From: JAHEIJ01 sp040235565
GTDB lineage: Bacteria; Pseudomonadota; Gammaproteobacteria; UBA6429; Thiohalophilaceae
Assembly: GCA_040235565.1 (NCBI GenBank)
Contig: JBECLA010000134.1
Span: 17,285 to 81,284 of the forward strand
Direction of reading: 5' to 3'
Length of the DNA stretch: 64,000 nt
The notes beneath the pieces were generated by a model. The model did not search any database. It was given only the letters and a program-made list of their open reading frames with translations, and had not been told where the DNA came from. Positions 35,926 through 43,771 of the stretch are shown here, one piece after another; position 1 is the first letter of the stretch, and each line of letters starts with the position of its first letter. The position numbers and the translations under genes were made by a program.

Positions 35926-36519
35926 ATGGCTGAACGGACGGCCACCGTTAAACGCGATACCCTGGAAACCCAGATTGAGGTTACCCTGAATCTGGACGGC
36001 AACGGCAAGAGCGAGTTCAGCACCGGCGTGCCCTTTCTGGAACACATGCTCGATCAGGTGGCGAGGCATGGCCTGCTGGATCTGTGGGTGCAGGCCAAAG
36101 GGGACTTGCATATCGATGCGCACCACACCGTCGAGGATATCGGTATCACCCTGGGCCAGGCCTTTAACAAGGCCGTCGGTGACAAGAAAGGCATTCGCCG
36201 TTACGGGCATGCTTATGTGCCACTGGATGAGGCCCTGTCGCGGGTGGTGATTGATTTCTCCGGTCGTCCCGGGCTCGAATACGGGGTCGATTTTCCGCGC
36301 GCCCGCATCGGTGAATTCGATGTGGATCTGTTTGGCGAATTTTTTCAGGGTTTTGTCAATCACGCCAAGGTGACCCTGCACATTGATGCGCTGCGGGGTA
36401 ACAATGCGCATCATATCGCCGAGACGGTGTTCAAGGCGTTCGGGCGGGCATTGCGTATGGCCCTGGAACTCGATCCACGAATGGAAGGCATCATGCCCTC
36501 GACCAAAGGCAGCCTCTGA
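35926..36519 (+). CDS. hisB: Imidazoleglycerol-phosphate dehydratase
   Basis: HisB dehydrates imidazole-glycerol phosphate to imidazole-acetol phosphate, the sixth step of histidine synthesis. This is the monofunctional 197-residue form, without the phosphatase domain found in enterics. Metal-binding motifs HHTVEDIGITLGQ and HHIAETVFKAFGRA are present, along with FLEHMLDQVARHG. GGAG lies upstream of the start. It opens the hisBHAFIE cluster. A stem-loop overlaps its stop. Confidence 0.97.
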   Translation: MAERTATVKRDTLETQIEVTLNLDGNGKSEFSTGVPFLEHMLDQVARHGLLDLWVQAKGDLHIDAHHTVEDIGITLGQAFNKAVGDKKGIRRYGHAYVPLDEALSRVVIDFSGRPGLEYGVDFPRARIGEFDVDLFGEFFQGFVNHAKVTLHIDALRGNNAHHIAETVFKAFGRALRMALELDPRMEGIMPSTKGSL

Positions 36520-36532
36520 GCCAGAGGCTGCC
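36508..36532 (+). other. Stem-loop at the hisB-hisH junction
   Basis: GGCAGCCTCT and AGAGGCTGCC form a perfect 10-bp stem with a 5-base loop that contains the end of the hisB stop codon. Only a short T-group follows. It may slow ribosomes, stabilise the hisB message or cause partial termination inside the operon. Confidence 0.45.
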
Positions 36533-36570
36533 CGTTTCACTATTCATATCTTTGTTTCAACAGAATTATC

Positions 36571-37221
36571 ATGAGTCACGTTGCGGTCATTGATTACGGG
36601 ATGGGCAACCTCCACTCGGTGGCCAAGGCCCTGGAACAGGTGGGCCAGGGTATCGAAGTGGTAGTGACGGCGGAAACGGACCAGATTCTCACTGCCGGTC
36701 ATGTGGTGTTTCCCGGGGTTGGCGCCATTCGTGATTGCATGGGAGAGATACAGGGTCTGGGGCTGGATACGGTGATCCGTCAGGTGGCGGAGGCGGGGAC
36801 GCCGCTACTGGGGGTGTGCGTCGGTATGCAGGCATTGATGGACTGGAGCGCCGAGAATGATGGCACCGACTGCCTGGGCATCTTGCCGGGCAAGGTGTTG
36901 TTTTTTGGTGAAGATTTGAAAGACCCCGTCAGTGGTGAGCGGCTCAAGATCCCCCATATGGGCTGGAATCAGGTCCATCAGGTCATGTCACACCCCTTGT
37001 GGTCGGGGATCGGCCAGGACGCGCGGTTTTACTTTGTGCACAGTTTTTATGTCGAGCCGGCTGACCCGGATCTGATTGCCGCGTCGAGCAGCTACGGGTT
37101 TCCCTTTACTGCGGCCGTGACCCGCGATAATGTGTTCGCAGTGCAGTTTCACCCCGAAAAAAGCCAACATGCGGGGCTGAAATTGTATGAAAATTTCCTC
37201 AAATGGGACGGCAAGTCCTGA
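36571..37221 (+). CDS. hisH: Imidazole glycerol phosphate synthase, glutaminase subunit
   Basis: HisH releases ammonia from glutamine and passes it to HisF. The 216-residue protein is a class I amidotransferase with the nucleophile Cys83 in GVCVGMQAL, and the catalytic His and Glu in VQFHPEKS. The N-terminal DYGMGNLHSVAKAL is a family signature. It precedes hisA. Confidence 0.97.
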   Translation: MSHVAVIDYGMGNLHSVAKALEQVGQGIEVVVTAETDQILTAGHVVFPGVGAIRDCMGEIQGLGLDTVIRQVAEAGTPLLGVCVGMQALMDWSAENDGTDCLGILPGKVLFFGEDLKDPVSGERLKIPHMGWNQVHQVMSHPLWSGIGQDARFYFVHSFYVEPADPDLIAASSSYGFPFTAAVTRDNVFAVQFHPEKSQHAGLKLYENFLKWDGKS

Positions 37222-37250
37222 CTAACACCTAATCCAATGAGAGTTCTGAA

Positions 37251-38015
37251 ATGTTGCTGATACCTGCCATCGATCTGAAGGACGGCAAGTGCGTACGTCT
37301 GCGTCAGGGGCGCATGGACGATGAAACGGTTTTTTCGGACGATCCCGTCGCCATGGCCAGCCGCTGGGTCGAGGCAGGCGCGCGCCGTCTGCATATTGTC
37401 GATCTCAACGGGGCGTTTGAAGGCAAACCGGTCAATGCCGGGGTGGTCAAGGAAATCGCGGCGGCGCATCCGGGGTTACCGATCCAGATTGGAGGCGGGA
37501 TTCGGGACGAAGATACCGTCCAGACCTATCTCGATGCCGGCGTGGAATACGTCATCATCGGTACCAAGGCGGTCAGTGCCCCGCATTTTGTCAACGACCT
37601 CTGTCTGGAGTTTCCCGGCCACATCATCGTTGGCCTGGACGCCAAAGACGGCAAGGTCGCCATTGACGGCTGGTCCAAACTGTCAAAACACGATGTGATT
37701 GATCTGGCCCAGCATTTTGAGCAGGACGGGGTGGAAGCTATTGTTTATACCGATATCGGGCGTGACGGCATGATGACGGGGGTCAACGTGGCGTCCACAC
37801 TTAAACTGGCGCAGGCGATAACGATCCCGGTGATTGCGTCCGGGGGCATCACCAATCTGGAGGATATTCGTGCCCTGTGTGCGGTGGCGGAGGAGGGCAT
37901 TATGGGGGCCATTACCGGTCGGGCCATTTATGAAGGGACGCTGGATTTTGCCGAAGCCCAGGAGCTCGCTGATGAACTAAGCAGGGACAAGGGACGAGGG
38001 ACGAGGAACGAGTAA
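37251..38015 (+). CDS. hisA: Phosphoribosylformimino-AICAR ribotide isomerase
   Basis: HisA performs an Amadori rearrangement on ProFAR in histidine synthesis. It is a (beta/alpha)8 barrel with the catalytic aspartates in PAIDLKDGKCVRL and YTDIGRDGMMTG. The phosphate-binding motifs IQIGGGIR and IASGGI are present. At 254 residues it is slightly longer than E. coli HisA. The last codons (RDKGRGTRNE) are encoded by a heptad repeat array (see 37980-38016), so the C-terminus is probably a repeat-derived extension. Confidence 0.96.
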   Translation: MLLIPAIDLKDGKCVRLRQGRMDDETVFSDDPVAMASRWVEAGARRLHIVDLNGAFEGKPVNAGVVKEIAAAHPGLPIQIGGGIRDEDTVQTYLDAGVEYVIIGTKAVSAPHFVNDLCLEFPGHIIVGLDAKDGKVAIDGWSKLSKHDVIDLAQHFEQDGVEAIVYTDIGRDGMMTGVNVASTLKLAQAITIPVIASGGITNLEDIRALCAVAEEGIMGAITGRAIYEGTLDFAEAQELADELSRDKGRGTRNE

Positions 38016-38016
38016 G
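37980..38016 (+). repeat. Heptad array, locus A left arm (end of hisA)
   Basis: Successive heptads AGGGACA, AGGGACG, AGGGACG, AGGAACG and a partial AGTAAG run across the hisA stop codon. The opposing array is at 38161-38195. This is one of a family of AGGGACG-type arrays in this window. Confidence 0.75.
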
Positions 38017-38160
38017 ATCATGAAATATCTCGTCAATTTCCACCAACAGAGTCTTATAGAAAGATCCGTGATGAACGAATATTTTCTCGAAAAAGCGTTG
38101 CCATTAACAGCAATTCTTCATCCCTGGGCAATTGCTCCAGGCATTGCGCTTCCTCCTGCA

Positions 38161-38195
38161 TCCCGGCAGTCCTTGTCACTCGTCACTCGGAACTG
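38161..38195 (-). repeat. Heptad array, locus A right arm (before hisF)
   Basis: Read on the minus strand the heptads are AGTTCCG, AGTGACG, AGTGACA and AGGACTG. It faces the array at the end of hisA across about 145 bases, forming an inverted pair. The sequence between contains an open frame of 58 codons (38020-38196), with no recognisable similarity and probably non-coding. Confidence 0.65.
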
Positions 38196-38200
38196 ATCTT

Positions 38201-38968
38201 ATGGGACTGGCAAAGCGCATCATTCCCTGTCTCGACGTGGATAACGGGCGTGTCGTCAAGGGCGTCCAGTTTGTGGACATTCGGGACGCGGGTGATCCGG
38301 TCGAGGTCGCACGTCGTTATGATGAGCAGGGCGCGGATGAACTGACTTTTCTCGATATCACCGCCAGCCACGAGGATCGCGAAACCATGGTCCATGTGGT
38401 GGAAGAAGTTGCCGGTCAGGTGTTTATCCCGCTGACGGTGGGTGGCGGCATCCGCAAGGTCGAGGATATACGCCGCATGCTGAATGCGGGTGCGGACAAG
38501 GTGGCGATCAATACCGCGGCAGTGCACAACCCCGAGTTTGTGAAACAAGCCGCCGAAAAGTTCGGTTCGCAATGTATCGTGGTGGCGATTGATGCCAAGC
38601 AGGTCAGCGACAAGCCCAAACGCTGGGAAATTTTTACCCATGGCGGGCGTAAACCAACGGGCATTGATGCCGTCGAGTGGGCCCGAAAAATGGTCGCCTA
38701 TGGGGCGGGAGAGATTCTGCTGACCAGCATGGATCGCGACGGCACCAAACAAGGTTTTGATCTGGATTTGACCAATACTATCAGTGAGGCGGTCAGCGTG
38801 CCGGTGATTGCCTCCGGCGGCGTCGGCAACCTGGAGCACCTGGTGGAAGGGGTCAAGCAGGGCCATGCCGACGCGGTACTGGCCGCGAGTATTTTCCATT
38901 TCGGCGAGTACAGCATCGAAGAAGCCAAGCGCAAGATGGCTGCCAACGGAATCGAAGTGCGCCTTTAA
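38201..38968 (+). CDS. hisF: Imidazole glycerol phosphate synthase, cyclase subunit
   Basis: HisF uses ammonia from HisH to make imidazole-glycerol phosphate and AICAR. The 255-residue barrel starts MGLAKRIIPCLDVDNGRVVKG with the catalytic Asp11. The second catalytic aspartate is in TSMDRDGTKQG. ATG 38201 is chosen because the family begins there; the open frame extends upstream into the repeat region. A 185-base gap with repeat arrays separates it from hisA. Confidence 0.97.
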   Translation: MGLAKRIIPCLDVDNGRVVKGVQFVDIRDAGDPVEVARRYDEQGADELTFLDITASHEDRETMVHVVEEVAGQVFIPLTVGGGIRKVEDIRRMLNAGADKVAINTAAVHNPEFVKQAAEKFGSQCIVVAIDAKQVSDKPKRWEIFTHGGRKPTGIDAVEWARKMVAYGAGEILLTSMDRDGTKQGFDLDLTNTISEAVSVPVIASGGVGNLEHLVEGVKQGHADAVLAASIFHFGEYSIEEAKRKMAANGIEVRL

Positions 38969-38996
38969 GCCTGACCGGAAAATCAGGAATAGGACC

Positions 38997-39386
38997 ATGA
39001 CACAAAACTGGCTCGACGAGATTAAATGGACCGCGGATGGGCTGGTGCCGGTGATTGCCCAGGAGAGCGGCAGTGGTAAGGTGTTGATGCTGGCCTGGAT
39101 GAACCGCGAAGCCCTCAGCCTGAGTGTGCAGGAGGGACGCGCGATTTACTGGTCGCGTTCGCGGAATAAACTGTGGCGCAAGGGGGAGGAGTCAGGCCAT
39201 ATCCAGGTGCTGAAGGACATCCGCCTCGACTGTGATAATGATGTTATCCTGCTTGAAGTGGAACAACGCGGCGGCATTGCCTGTCATACCGGGCGACACA
39301 ATTGTTTCTATAAACAGTTACAGGGCGAGCAGTGGATTGCGGTCGAACCGGTGCTCAAGGATCCCGACGAGATCTATTCGAAATAG
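38997..39386 (+). CDS. hisI: Phosphoribosyl-AMP cyclohydrolase
   Basis: HisI opens the purine ring of phosphoribosyl-AMP, the third step of histidine synthesis. The 129-residue monofunctional protein has the zinc and magnesium ligands in RLDCDNDVILLEVEQ and CHTGRHNCFY, and the substrate segment YWSRSRNKLWRKGE. The start is ATG 38997 with AGGA upstream. In enterics this domain is fused to HisE; here the two are separate neighbouring genes. Confidence 0.97.
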   Translation: MTQNWLDEIKWTADGLVPVIAQESGSGKVLMLAWMNREALSLSVQEGRAIYWSRSRNKLWRKGEESGHIQVLKDIRLDCDNDVILLEVEQRGGIACHTGRHNCFYKQLQGEQWIAVEPVLKDPDEIYSK

Positions 39387-39418
39387 CCGGTGGCTGTTAC
39401 GACGGACGAGCAGTGAAC

Positions 39419-39739
39419 ATGAACGACATACTGATAGAATTGGCACAGGTTCTGGAGGCGCGCAAACAAGCGGCGCCCGGGGATTCCTATGTCGCCAGTT
39501 TATATGCCAAGGGAATGGATGCCATTCTCAAAAAAATCGGTGAGGAGGCGACCGAAACGGTCATGGCCGCCAAGGACGGGGACAAGACCAGGATTGTGCA
39601 TGAAACGGCGGATCTGTGGTTTCATACCCTGGTGTTACTGGCCCAGCAGGGTTTGAGTCCCGCTGATGTCTTGAATGAACTGGGACGCCGATTCGGCATT
39701 TCAGGGATCGAGGAAAAGGCAGGCCGGAGTGAATCATGA
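39419..39739 (+). CDS. hisE: Phosphoribosyl-ATP pyrophosphatase
   Basis: HisE hydrolyses phosphoribosyl-ATP to phosphoribosyl-AMP, the step before HisI. The 106-residue all-helical MazG-like protein has the metal-binding EEATETVMAAK and HETADLWFH motifs. ATG 39419 is used; the frame stays open upstream but without similarity. Its end overlaps the start of the HIT-family gene by four bases. Confidence 0.96.
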   Translation: MNDILIELAQVLEARKQAAPGDSYVASLYAKGMDAILKKIGEEATETVMAAKDGDKTRIVHETADLWFHTLVLLAQQGLSPADVLNELGRRFGISGIEEKAGRSES

Positions 39740-40074
39740 GTGATTGTTTGTTTTGTAAGATCGTTGCGGGCGAAATTCCCAGCGAAACTGTTTATGAAGA
39801 TGAGCAAGTGGTCGTCTTCCGTGACATCAATCCCAAGGCCGAAGTCCATCTGTTGGTGATTCCCCGGCAACATATTGCAAGTCTGGATGAACTGACTCCC
39901 GAGCAGGACGCCTTAGCGGCACACATGGTGCGAGTCTTGCCGCAACTGGCGAAAACAGAGGGTCTGGATGATGGCTACCGTACCATCATCAATACCGGCA
40001 AAGGCGGTGGCCAGATCATTTTTCATCTGCATATGCACTTATTGGGCGGCAAGAACCTGCCCGGGTTTGAATAA
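39736..40074 (+). CDS. hinT: HIT-family purine nucleoside phosphoramidase
   Basis: This 112-residue histidine-triad protein ends in the catalytic HLHMHLLGG. The N-terminal CLFCKIVAGEIPSE is typical of the HinT branch, which hydrolyses adenosine phosphoramidates. It overlaps hisE by four bases and precedes tatA, the same neighbour order as in many gammaproteobacteria. Confidence 0.94.
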   Translation: MSDCLFCKIVAGEIPSETVYEDEQVVVFRDINPKAEVHLLVIPRQHIASLDELTPEQDALAAHMVRVLPQLAKTEGLDDGYRTIINTGKGGGQIIFHLHMHLLGGKNLPGFE

Positions 40075-40100
40075 GATTTCTTTCTGGAGGAGTAACTCAA

Positions 40101-40337
40101 ATGGGTATTAGTATCTGGCAACTGGTTATTATTTTATTGATCGTACTGTTGCTGTTCGGCGCCAAGCGCCTGCGCAACGTCGGCTCTGATCTGGGATCGG
40201 CGGTGAAAGGTTTCAAGAAAGCCATGAGCGATGAAGAACAAGAAAAAGAAAAAGGCGATACCGAGAAACTGGAGAAGCATGAGGGCGAAACCATTCAGGG
40301 TGAGGCGACCAAGGTCAAGGAAGAAGACAAAACCTGA
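40101..40337 (+). CDS. tatA: Twin-arginine translocase subunit TatA
   Basis: TatA forms the protein-conducting part of the Tat system for folded proteins. The 78-residue product has one N-terminal helix (WQLVIILLIVLLLFGAKRLR), the FGxK hinge, an amphipathic helix (VGSDLGSAVKGFKKAM) and an acidic/lysine-rich tail. A GGAG precedes the start. It is the first of tatABC. Confidence 0.96.
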   Translation: MGISIWQLVIILLIVLLLFGAKRLRNVGSDLGSAVKGFKKAMSDEEQEKEKGDTEKLEKHEGETIQGEATKVKEEDKT

Positions 40338-40338
40338 G

Positions 40339-40368
40339 CCAGTGACGAGTATCGAGTTACGAGGAAAA
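40339..40368 (+). repeat. Heptad array, locus B left arm (tatA-tatB gap)
   Basis: After CC come the heptads AGTGACG, AGTATCG, AGTTACG and AGGAAAA. The array begins just after the tatA stop and faces the array at 40388-40424. Confidence 0.75.
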
Positions 40369-40387
40369 CATTAAATCCAGACAGGTA

Positions 40388-40424
40388 TTTCCTCGTCCCT
40401 CGTCCCTCGTCCCTCGCCCCCCGG
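40388..40424 (-). repeat. Heptad array, locus B right arm (tatA-tatB gap)
   Basis: On the minus strand three AGGGACG units lie between a GC-rich start and AGGAAA, mirroring the left arm. With the 19-base spacer the pair can fold into an imperfect hairpin that fills the 98-base gap between tatA and tatB. Confidence 0.8.
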
Positions 40425-40435
40425 TACTTTAATTT

Positions 40436-40879
40436 ATGTTTGATATCGGTTTTCTGGAACTGACAGTCATTGCGGTGGTTGGGCTGATTGTGATCGGTCC
40501 TGAACGACTACCGGAAGTGGCGCGCACGGTCGGTAAATGGGTGGGTCGTTTCCGTCGCTTTGTCAGTAACGTCAAGTCAGACATCGATCGTGAGTTACGC
40601 CAGGAAGAACTACGCAAAGCGCTCGAACGGGATGCCGGACTCGATGAACTGAAACAAATTATGAATACCGATAATTTCACGCTCGAGGAAGAAGAAAAAC
40701 CTGCCTACAAAGTCAAGGCCATCAGTGACGAAGAGATGAAGCAGCACGAGACTGAATCTTCCGACACAACGGAAACGGAACCGGAAGGTGACAAGCTCAT
40801 CGACAACGATACCGGGCATACCGATTTTGCCGATGTCGAAGCAGATCAAAAAGTCGATGAAGATGACAAGACAAGATAA
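40436..40879 (+). CDS. tatB: Twin-arginine translocase subunit TatB
   Basis: TatB with TatC recognises twin-arginine signal peptides. The 147-residue protein starts MFDIGFLELTVIAVVGLIVIGPERLPEVAR in part, with one membrane helix and the conserved GPERLP hinge. An amphipathic helix and a long acidic tail (about 100-147) follow. The tail overlaps the start of tatC. Confidence 0.95.
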   Translation: MFDIGFLELTVIAVVGLIVIGPERLPEVARTVGKWVGRFRRFVSNVKSDIDRELRQEELRKALERDAGLDELKQIMNTDNFTLEEEEKPAYKVKAISDEEMKQHETESSDTTETEPEGDKLIDNDTGHTDFADVEADQKVDEDDKTR

Positions 40880-41723
40880 GTCTGCCAAAAAAACCCGGCA
40901 AACCGCTGAACAGGAACAACCGTTTCTTTCTCACCTGGTTGAATTGCGTGACAGATTGATCCGGATTGTCGCGGTGGTTGGTCTTATTACCCTGGGCCTC
41001 ATGACTATCGCCAATGATCTGTACTACTATTTTTCCTTGCCGATTCAGGGTTATCTACCGGAAGGGCATGCCATGTTGGCCACCGGTGTGGTCTCGCCGG
41101 TATTCACACCCTTTAAGCTGGCGTTAATCGCGGCTTTCTTTATCTCCATTCCCTTTACCCTGTATCAGGCCTGGGCCTTTATTGCGCCGGGACTCTACAA
41201 ACATGAAAAACGTCTGGCTTTCCCGTTGTTAGTCTCCAGCATCATCCTGTTTTACCTGGGCATGGCCTTTGCCTACTATGTGGTGTTTCCGCTGGTGTTT
41301 CAGTTCACTTCCACCTTCGTACCCCAGGGTGTGGATTATCGTCCGGATATTGCCAGCTATCTTGATTTCGCTATCAAATTGTTTTTTGCGTTCGGTATCG
41401 CATTTGAAGTTCCGATTGCCACAATATTATTGATTCTCGCGGGGGTCACAACACCGGAGAGCCTGATCAGCAAGCGCCCTTATATTATTGTGGGGGCATT
41501 TGTTATCGGTATGTTGCTGACACCGCCGGATATTATTTCCCAGACCCTGTTGGCCTTACCCATGTGGATATTATTTGAGGCAGGGGTGTTCTTTGCGCGT
41601 CTGTTATTGCGGCGGCGTGAACAGGACAGGAAAGAACGTGAACTCAGCGACGAGGAAATGGAGGAAGAACTGGACAAAGCCATTGCTGAGGAAGAGCATC
41701 TGAACCAGGATAAGCAAGACTAG
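40863..41723 (+). CDS. tatC: Twin-arginine translocase subunit TatC
   Basis: TatC is the signal-peptide receptor, with six membrane helices. The conserved cytoplasmic LVELRDRLIRI and the SIPFTLYQAWAFIAPGLYKHEKR segment are plain. Start candidates are ATG 40863 and ATG 40857, both inside the end of tatB; neither has a strong ribosome binding site, so translational coupling is likely. The C-terminal tail is long, charged and acidic (RRREQDRKERELSDEEMEEE). Confidence 0.95.
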   Translation: MTRQDKSAKKTRQTAEQEQPFLSHLVELRDRLIRIVAVVGLITLGLMTIANDLYYYFSLPIQGYLPEGHAMLATGVVSPVFTPFKLALIAAFFISIPFTLYQAWAFIAPGLYKHEKRLAFPLLVSSIILFYLGMAFAYYVVFPLVFQFTSTFVPQGVDYRPDIASYLDFAIKLFFAFGIAFEVPIATILLILAGVTTPESLISKRPYIIVGAFVIGMLLTPPDIISQTLLALPMWILFEAGVFFARLLLRRREQDRKERELSDEEMEEELDKAIAEEEHLNQDKQD

Positions 41724-41887
41724 CTAACCTGGTCGTTTCCCGACATAGATTTACGCTTGTTTTTCGGTGCGGCAATATCACGATCATAGGTTGCCTCAGA
41801 ATCGCGATTGCCAACTGAGGTAATGAAACCCCTTCCCCGCCAGCTTGTCTTAAATATTAACTTCACTCGCTTAGGTGTGACACGGTC

Positions 41888-43771
41888 ATGAACAGGTTTG
41901 TCGGGAGATTACTGGTTGTTCTGCTGGCGCTATCCGTGTCCGTCTGGGCGCAGCCGTTTGGCAATGAACTGACCAACCATCCTTCTGCTTATCTGGCCAT
42001 GCACGGCAAGGACCCGGTGCACTGGCAGACATGGGGTGAAGCGGCACAACAGGCGGCAGTTCACGAGGATAAATTGTTATTTGTTTCCAGTGGCTATTTT
42101 TCCTGTCACTGGTGTCATGTGATGCAGCGGGAGAGCTATTCCGATCCGGAAATTGCCACGCTATTAAATAAGCATTTTATTCCGGTTAAAGTGGACCGGG
42201 AACTGAATCCGGCACTGGACGGCAAGTTGATCGATTTTGTTGAACGGACGCGCGGTTATGCCGGTTGGCCGTTAAATGTATTTATTACTCCCGAGGGCTA
42301 TCCCCTGGTAGGAATGGTCTACCTGCCTCCGGCTGACTTCAAGACATTCTTGTTGAACCTGCAGAAGGAATGGCAGCAACGTAAAGCGGCGCTGAAACAG
42401 CTGGCAACCGCAGCAACCGCCGAACTGGCTTCACCGCAGATCAGTGAGACTGAAGCCTTACCGCCGGATCGGGGAGAGGATTACGCCAAATATCTGCTTG
42501 ATCATGCCTTTGCTCTGGCGGATGAATTACAAGGCGGGTTTGGACAACAAAACAAGTTTCCGTCCGTACCCCAGTTACAGGTGTTGCTGGCGGAATATCA
42601 ACGTAACAAAACCGATCGGCTTGACGGTTTCCTGCAGTTGACACTGGATCAAATGGCCAGCCAGGGACTCAATGATCAACTGGGAGGAGGCTTTTTTCGC
42701 TACACGGTGGATCCCGCCTGGCAAGTCCCCCACTTCGAAAAAATGTTGTATGACAATGCCCAGTTGGCGCATCTCTATTTGCAGGCCAGCCGGGTGTTTC
42801 CGCAAAAGACTTATCGGGCGATTGCTTACCGCACACTGGATTTTATGCTGCGCGAACTGGCGACACCGCAGGGCGCCCTGGCCGCAAGTTTATCGGCCGT
42901 GGACGATCAGGGTATCGAGGGCGGGTATTATCTCTGGCAAGAGTCAGAACTCAGCAGTTTGTTAACCGCATCTGAACTGCAAATAAGCAAGCTGGTGTGG
43001 GGTATCAAGGGCGCGCCGGAACTGGAAGCCGGTCATCATTTGCACCAGGCAATGGGTCTCGCGCAGGCTGCCGGACAACTGAATCTGTCTTTGGCCGAAG
43101 CCGGGACGGAACTGGCTTCGGCACAACAAAAGCTGTTGCAGGCACGTGCCCAACGTCATGTACCCAAAGACACAAAAAAGATTGCCGCCTGGAACGGTCT
43201 GGCGCTGTCTGCCCTGGCACAGGCGGTGAGTTCGCCTGGCGGGGAACAGTATCGTGCCGCTGCCACCCAGGTGCGCGACTACCTGCGTAATGTGTTATGG
43301 GATGGGCATCAGTTGCAGCGTGTTATGAGCGCTACGGGACCAGTCGGCCGGGCCGGACTGGAGGATTATGCCTATGTCGCCCAGGGTTTACTGGATTGGT
43401 CCGGGGTGACCGGAGATAAAGCCGATCATGATCTGGCACGCCGCATCGTTCGGCAGGCCTGGCAACGCTTTTACGGTGAACAAGGCTGGCAACTGACTGA
43501 TGCAATGTGGTTGCGCTATGGGACAGGTGACTCGTTGCTGCAAGATGGGGTTATGCCGTCACCCGCAGATAGCCTGATTGCCACCAGCCTGCGCCTGGCT
43601 GACAAAACGTTGGAGCAACCGGCAGTCAGGGCGCTGAATGGGGGCGATACCGAAATCACTCTCGGCCCCTTCTGGTATGCCAGTCGTATAGAGGTGATCC
43701 GCCAGTATCAGGCAATAAAGAATTCCACGTCACTCAAAGGCGGGGCATCAAGCACATCAAAGGTAAACTGA
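41888..43771 (+). CDS. Exported DUF255 thioredoxin-domain protein (YyaL/SSP411-like)
   Basis: This 627-residue protein starts with a signal peptide (VLLALSVSVWAQ). A thioredoxin-like DUF255 domain follows, with CHWCH (Cys73-x-x-Cys76) in the typical YFSCHWCHVMQRES context, and then a large alpha/alpha-barrel-like region resembling glycoside-hydrolase folds (about 190-600). Most YyaL relatives are cytoplasmic and open NRLI..SPYL; here the equivalent is NELTNHPSAYLAMHG. Its role is unknown. The last 64 bases overlap the convergent unknown gene. Confidence 0.82.
   Translation: MNRFVGRLLVVLLALSVSVWAQPFGNELTNHPSAYLAMHGKDPVHWQTWGEAAQQAAVHEDKLLFVSSGYFSCHWCHVMQRESYSDPEIATLLNKHFIPVKVDRELNPALDGKLIDFVERTRGYAGWPLNVFITPEGYPLVGMVYLPPADFKTFLLNLQKEWQQRKAALKQLATAATAELASPQISETEALPPDRGEDYAKYLLDHAFALADELQGGFGQQNKFPSVPQLQVLLAEYQRNKTDRLDGFLQLTLDQMASQGLNDQLGGGFFRYTVDPAWQVPHFEKMLYDNAQLAHLYLQASRVFPQKTYRAIAYRTLDFMLRELATPQGALAASLSAVDDQGIEGGYYLWQESELSSLLTASELQISKLVWGIKGAPELEAGHHLHQAMGLAQAAGQLNLSLAEAGTELASAQQKLLQARAQRHVPKDTKKIAAWNGLALSALAQAVSSPGGEQYRAAATQVRDYLRNVLWDGHQLQRVMSATGPVGRAGLEDYAYVAQGLLDWSGVTGDKADHDLARRIVRQAWQRFYGEQGWQLTDAMWLRYGTGDSLLQDGVMPSPADSLIATSLRLADKTLEQPAVRALNGGDTEITLGPFWYASRIEVIRQYQAIKNSTSLKGGASSTSKVN

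Noticed and set aside
38020..38196. 58-codon frame between hisA and hisF as a gene
   Set aside because: No ribosome binding site, no similarity, and its end is made of repeat units. It is mentioned only as a property of the spacer.
40388..40424. Heptad arrays as a CRISPR
   Set aside because: Units are seven bases long and adjoin each other without spacers, and no cas genes are present.
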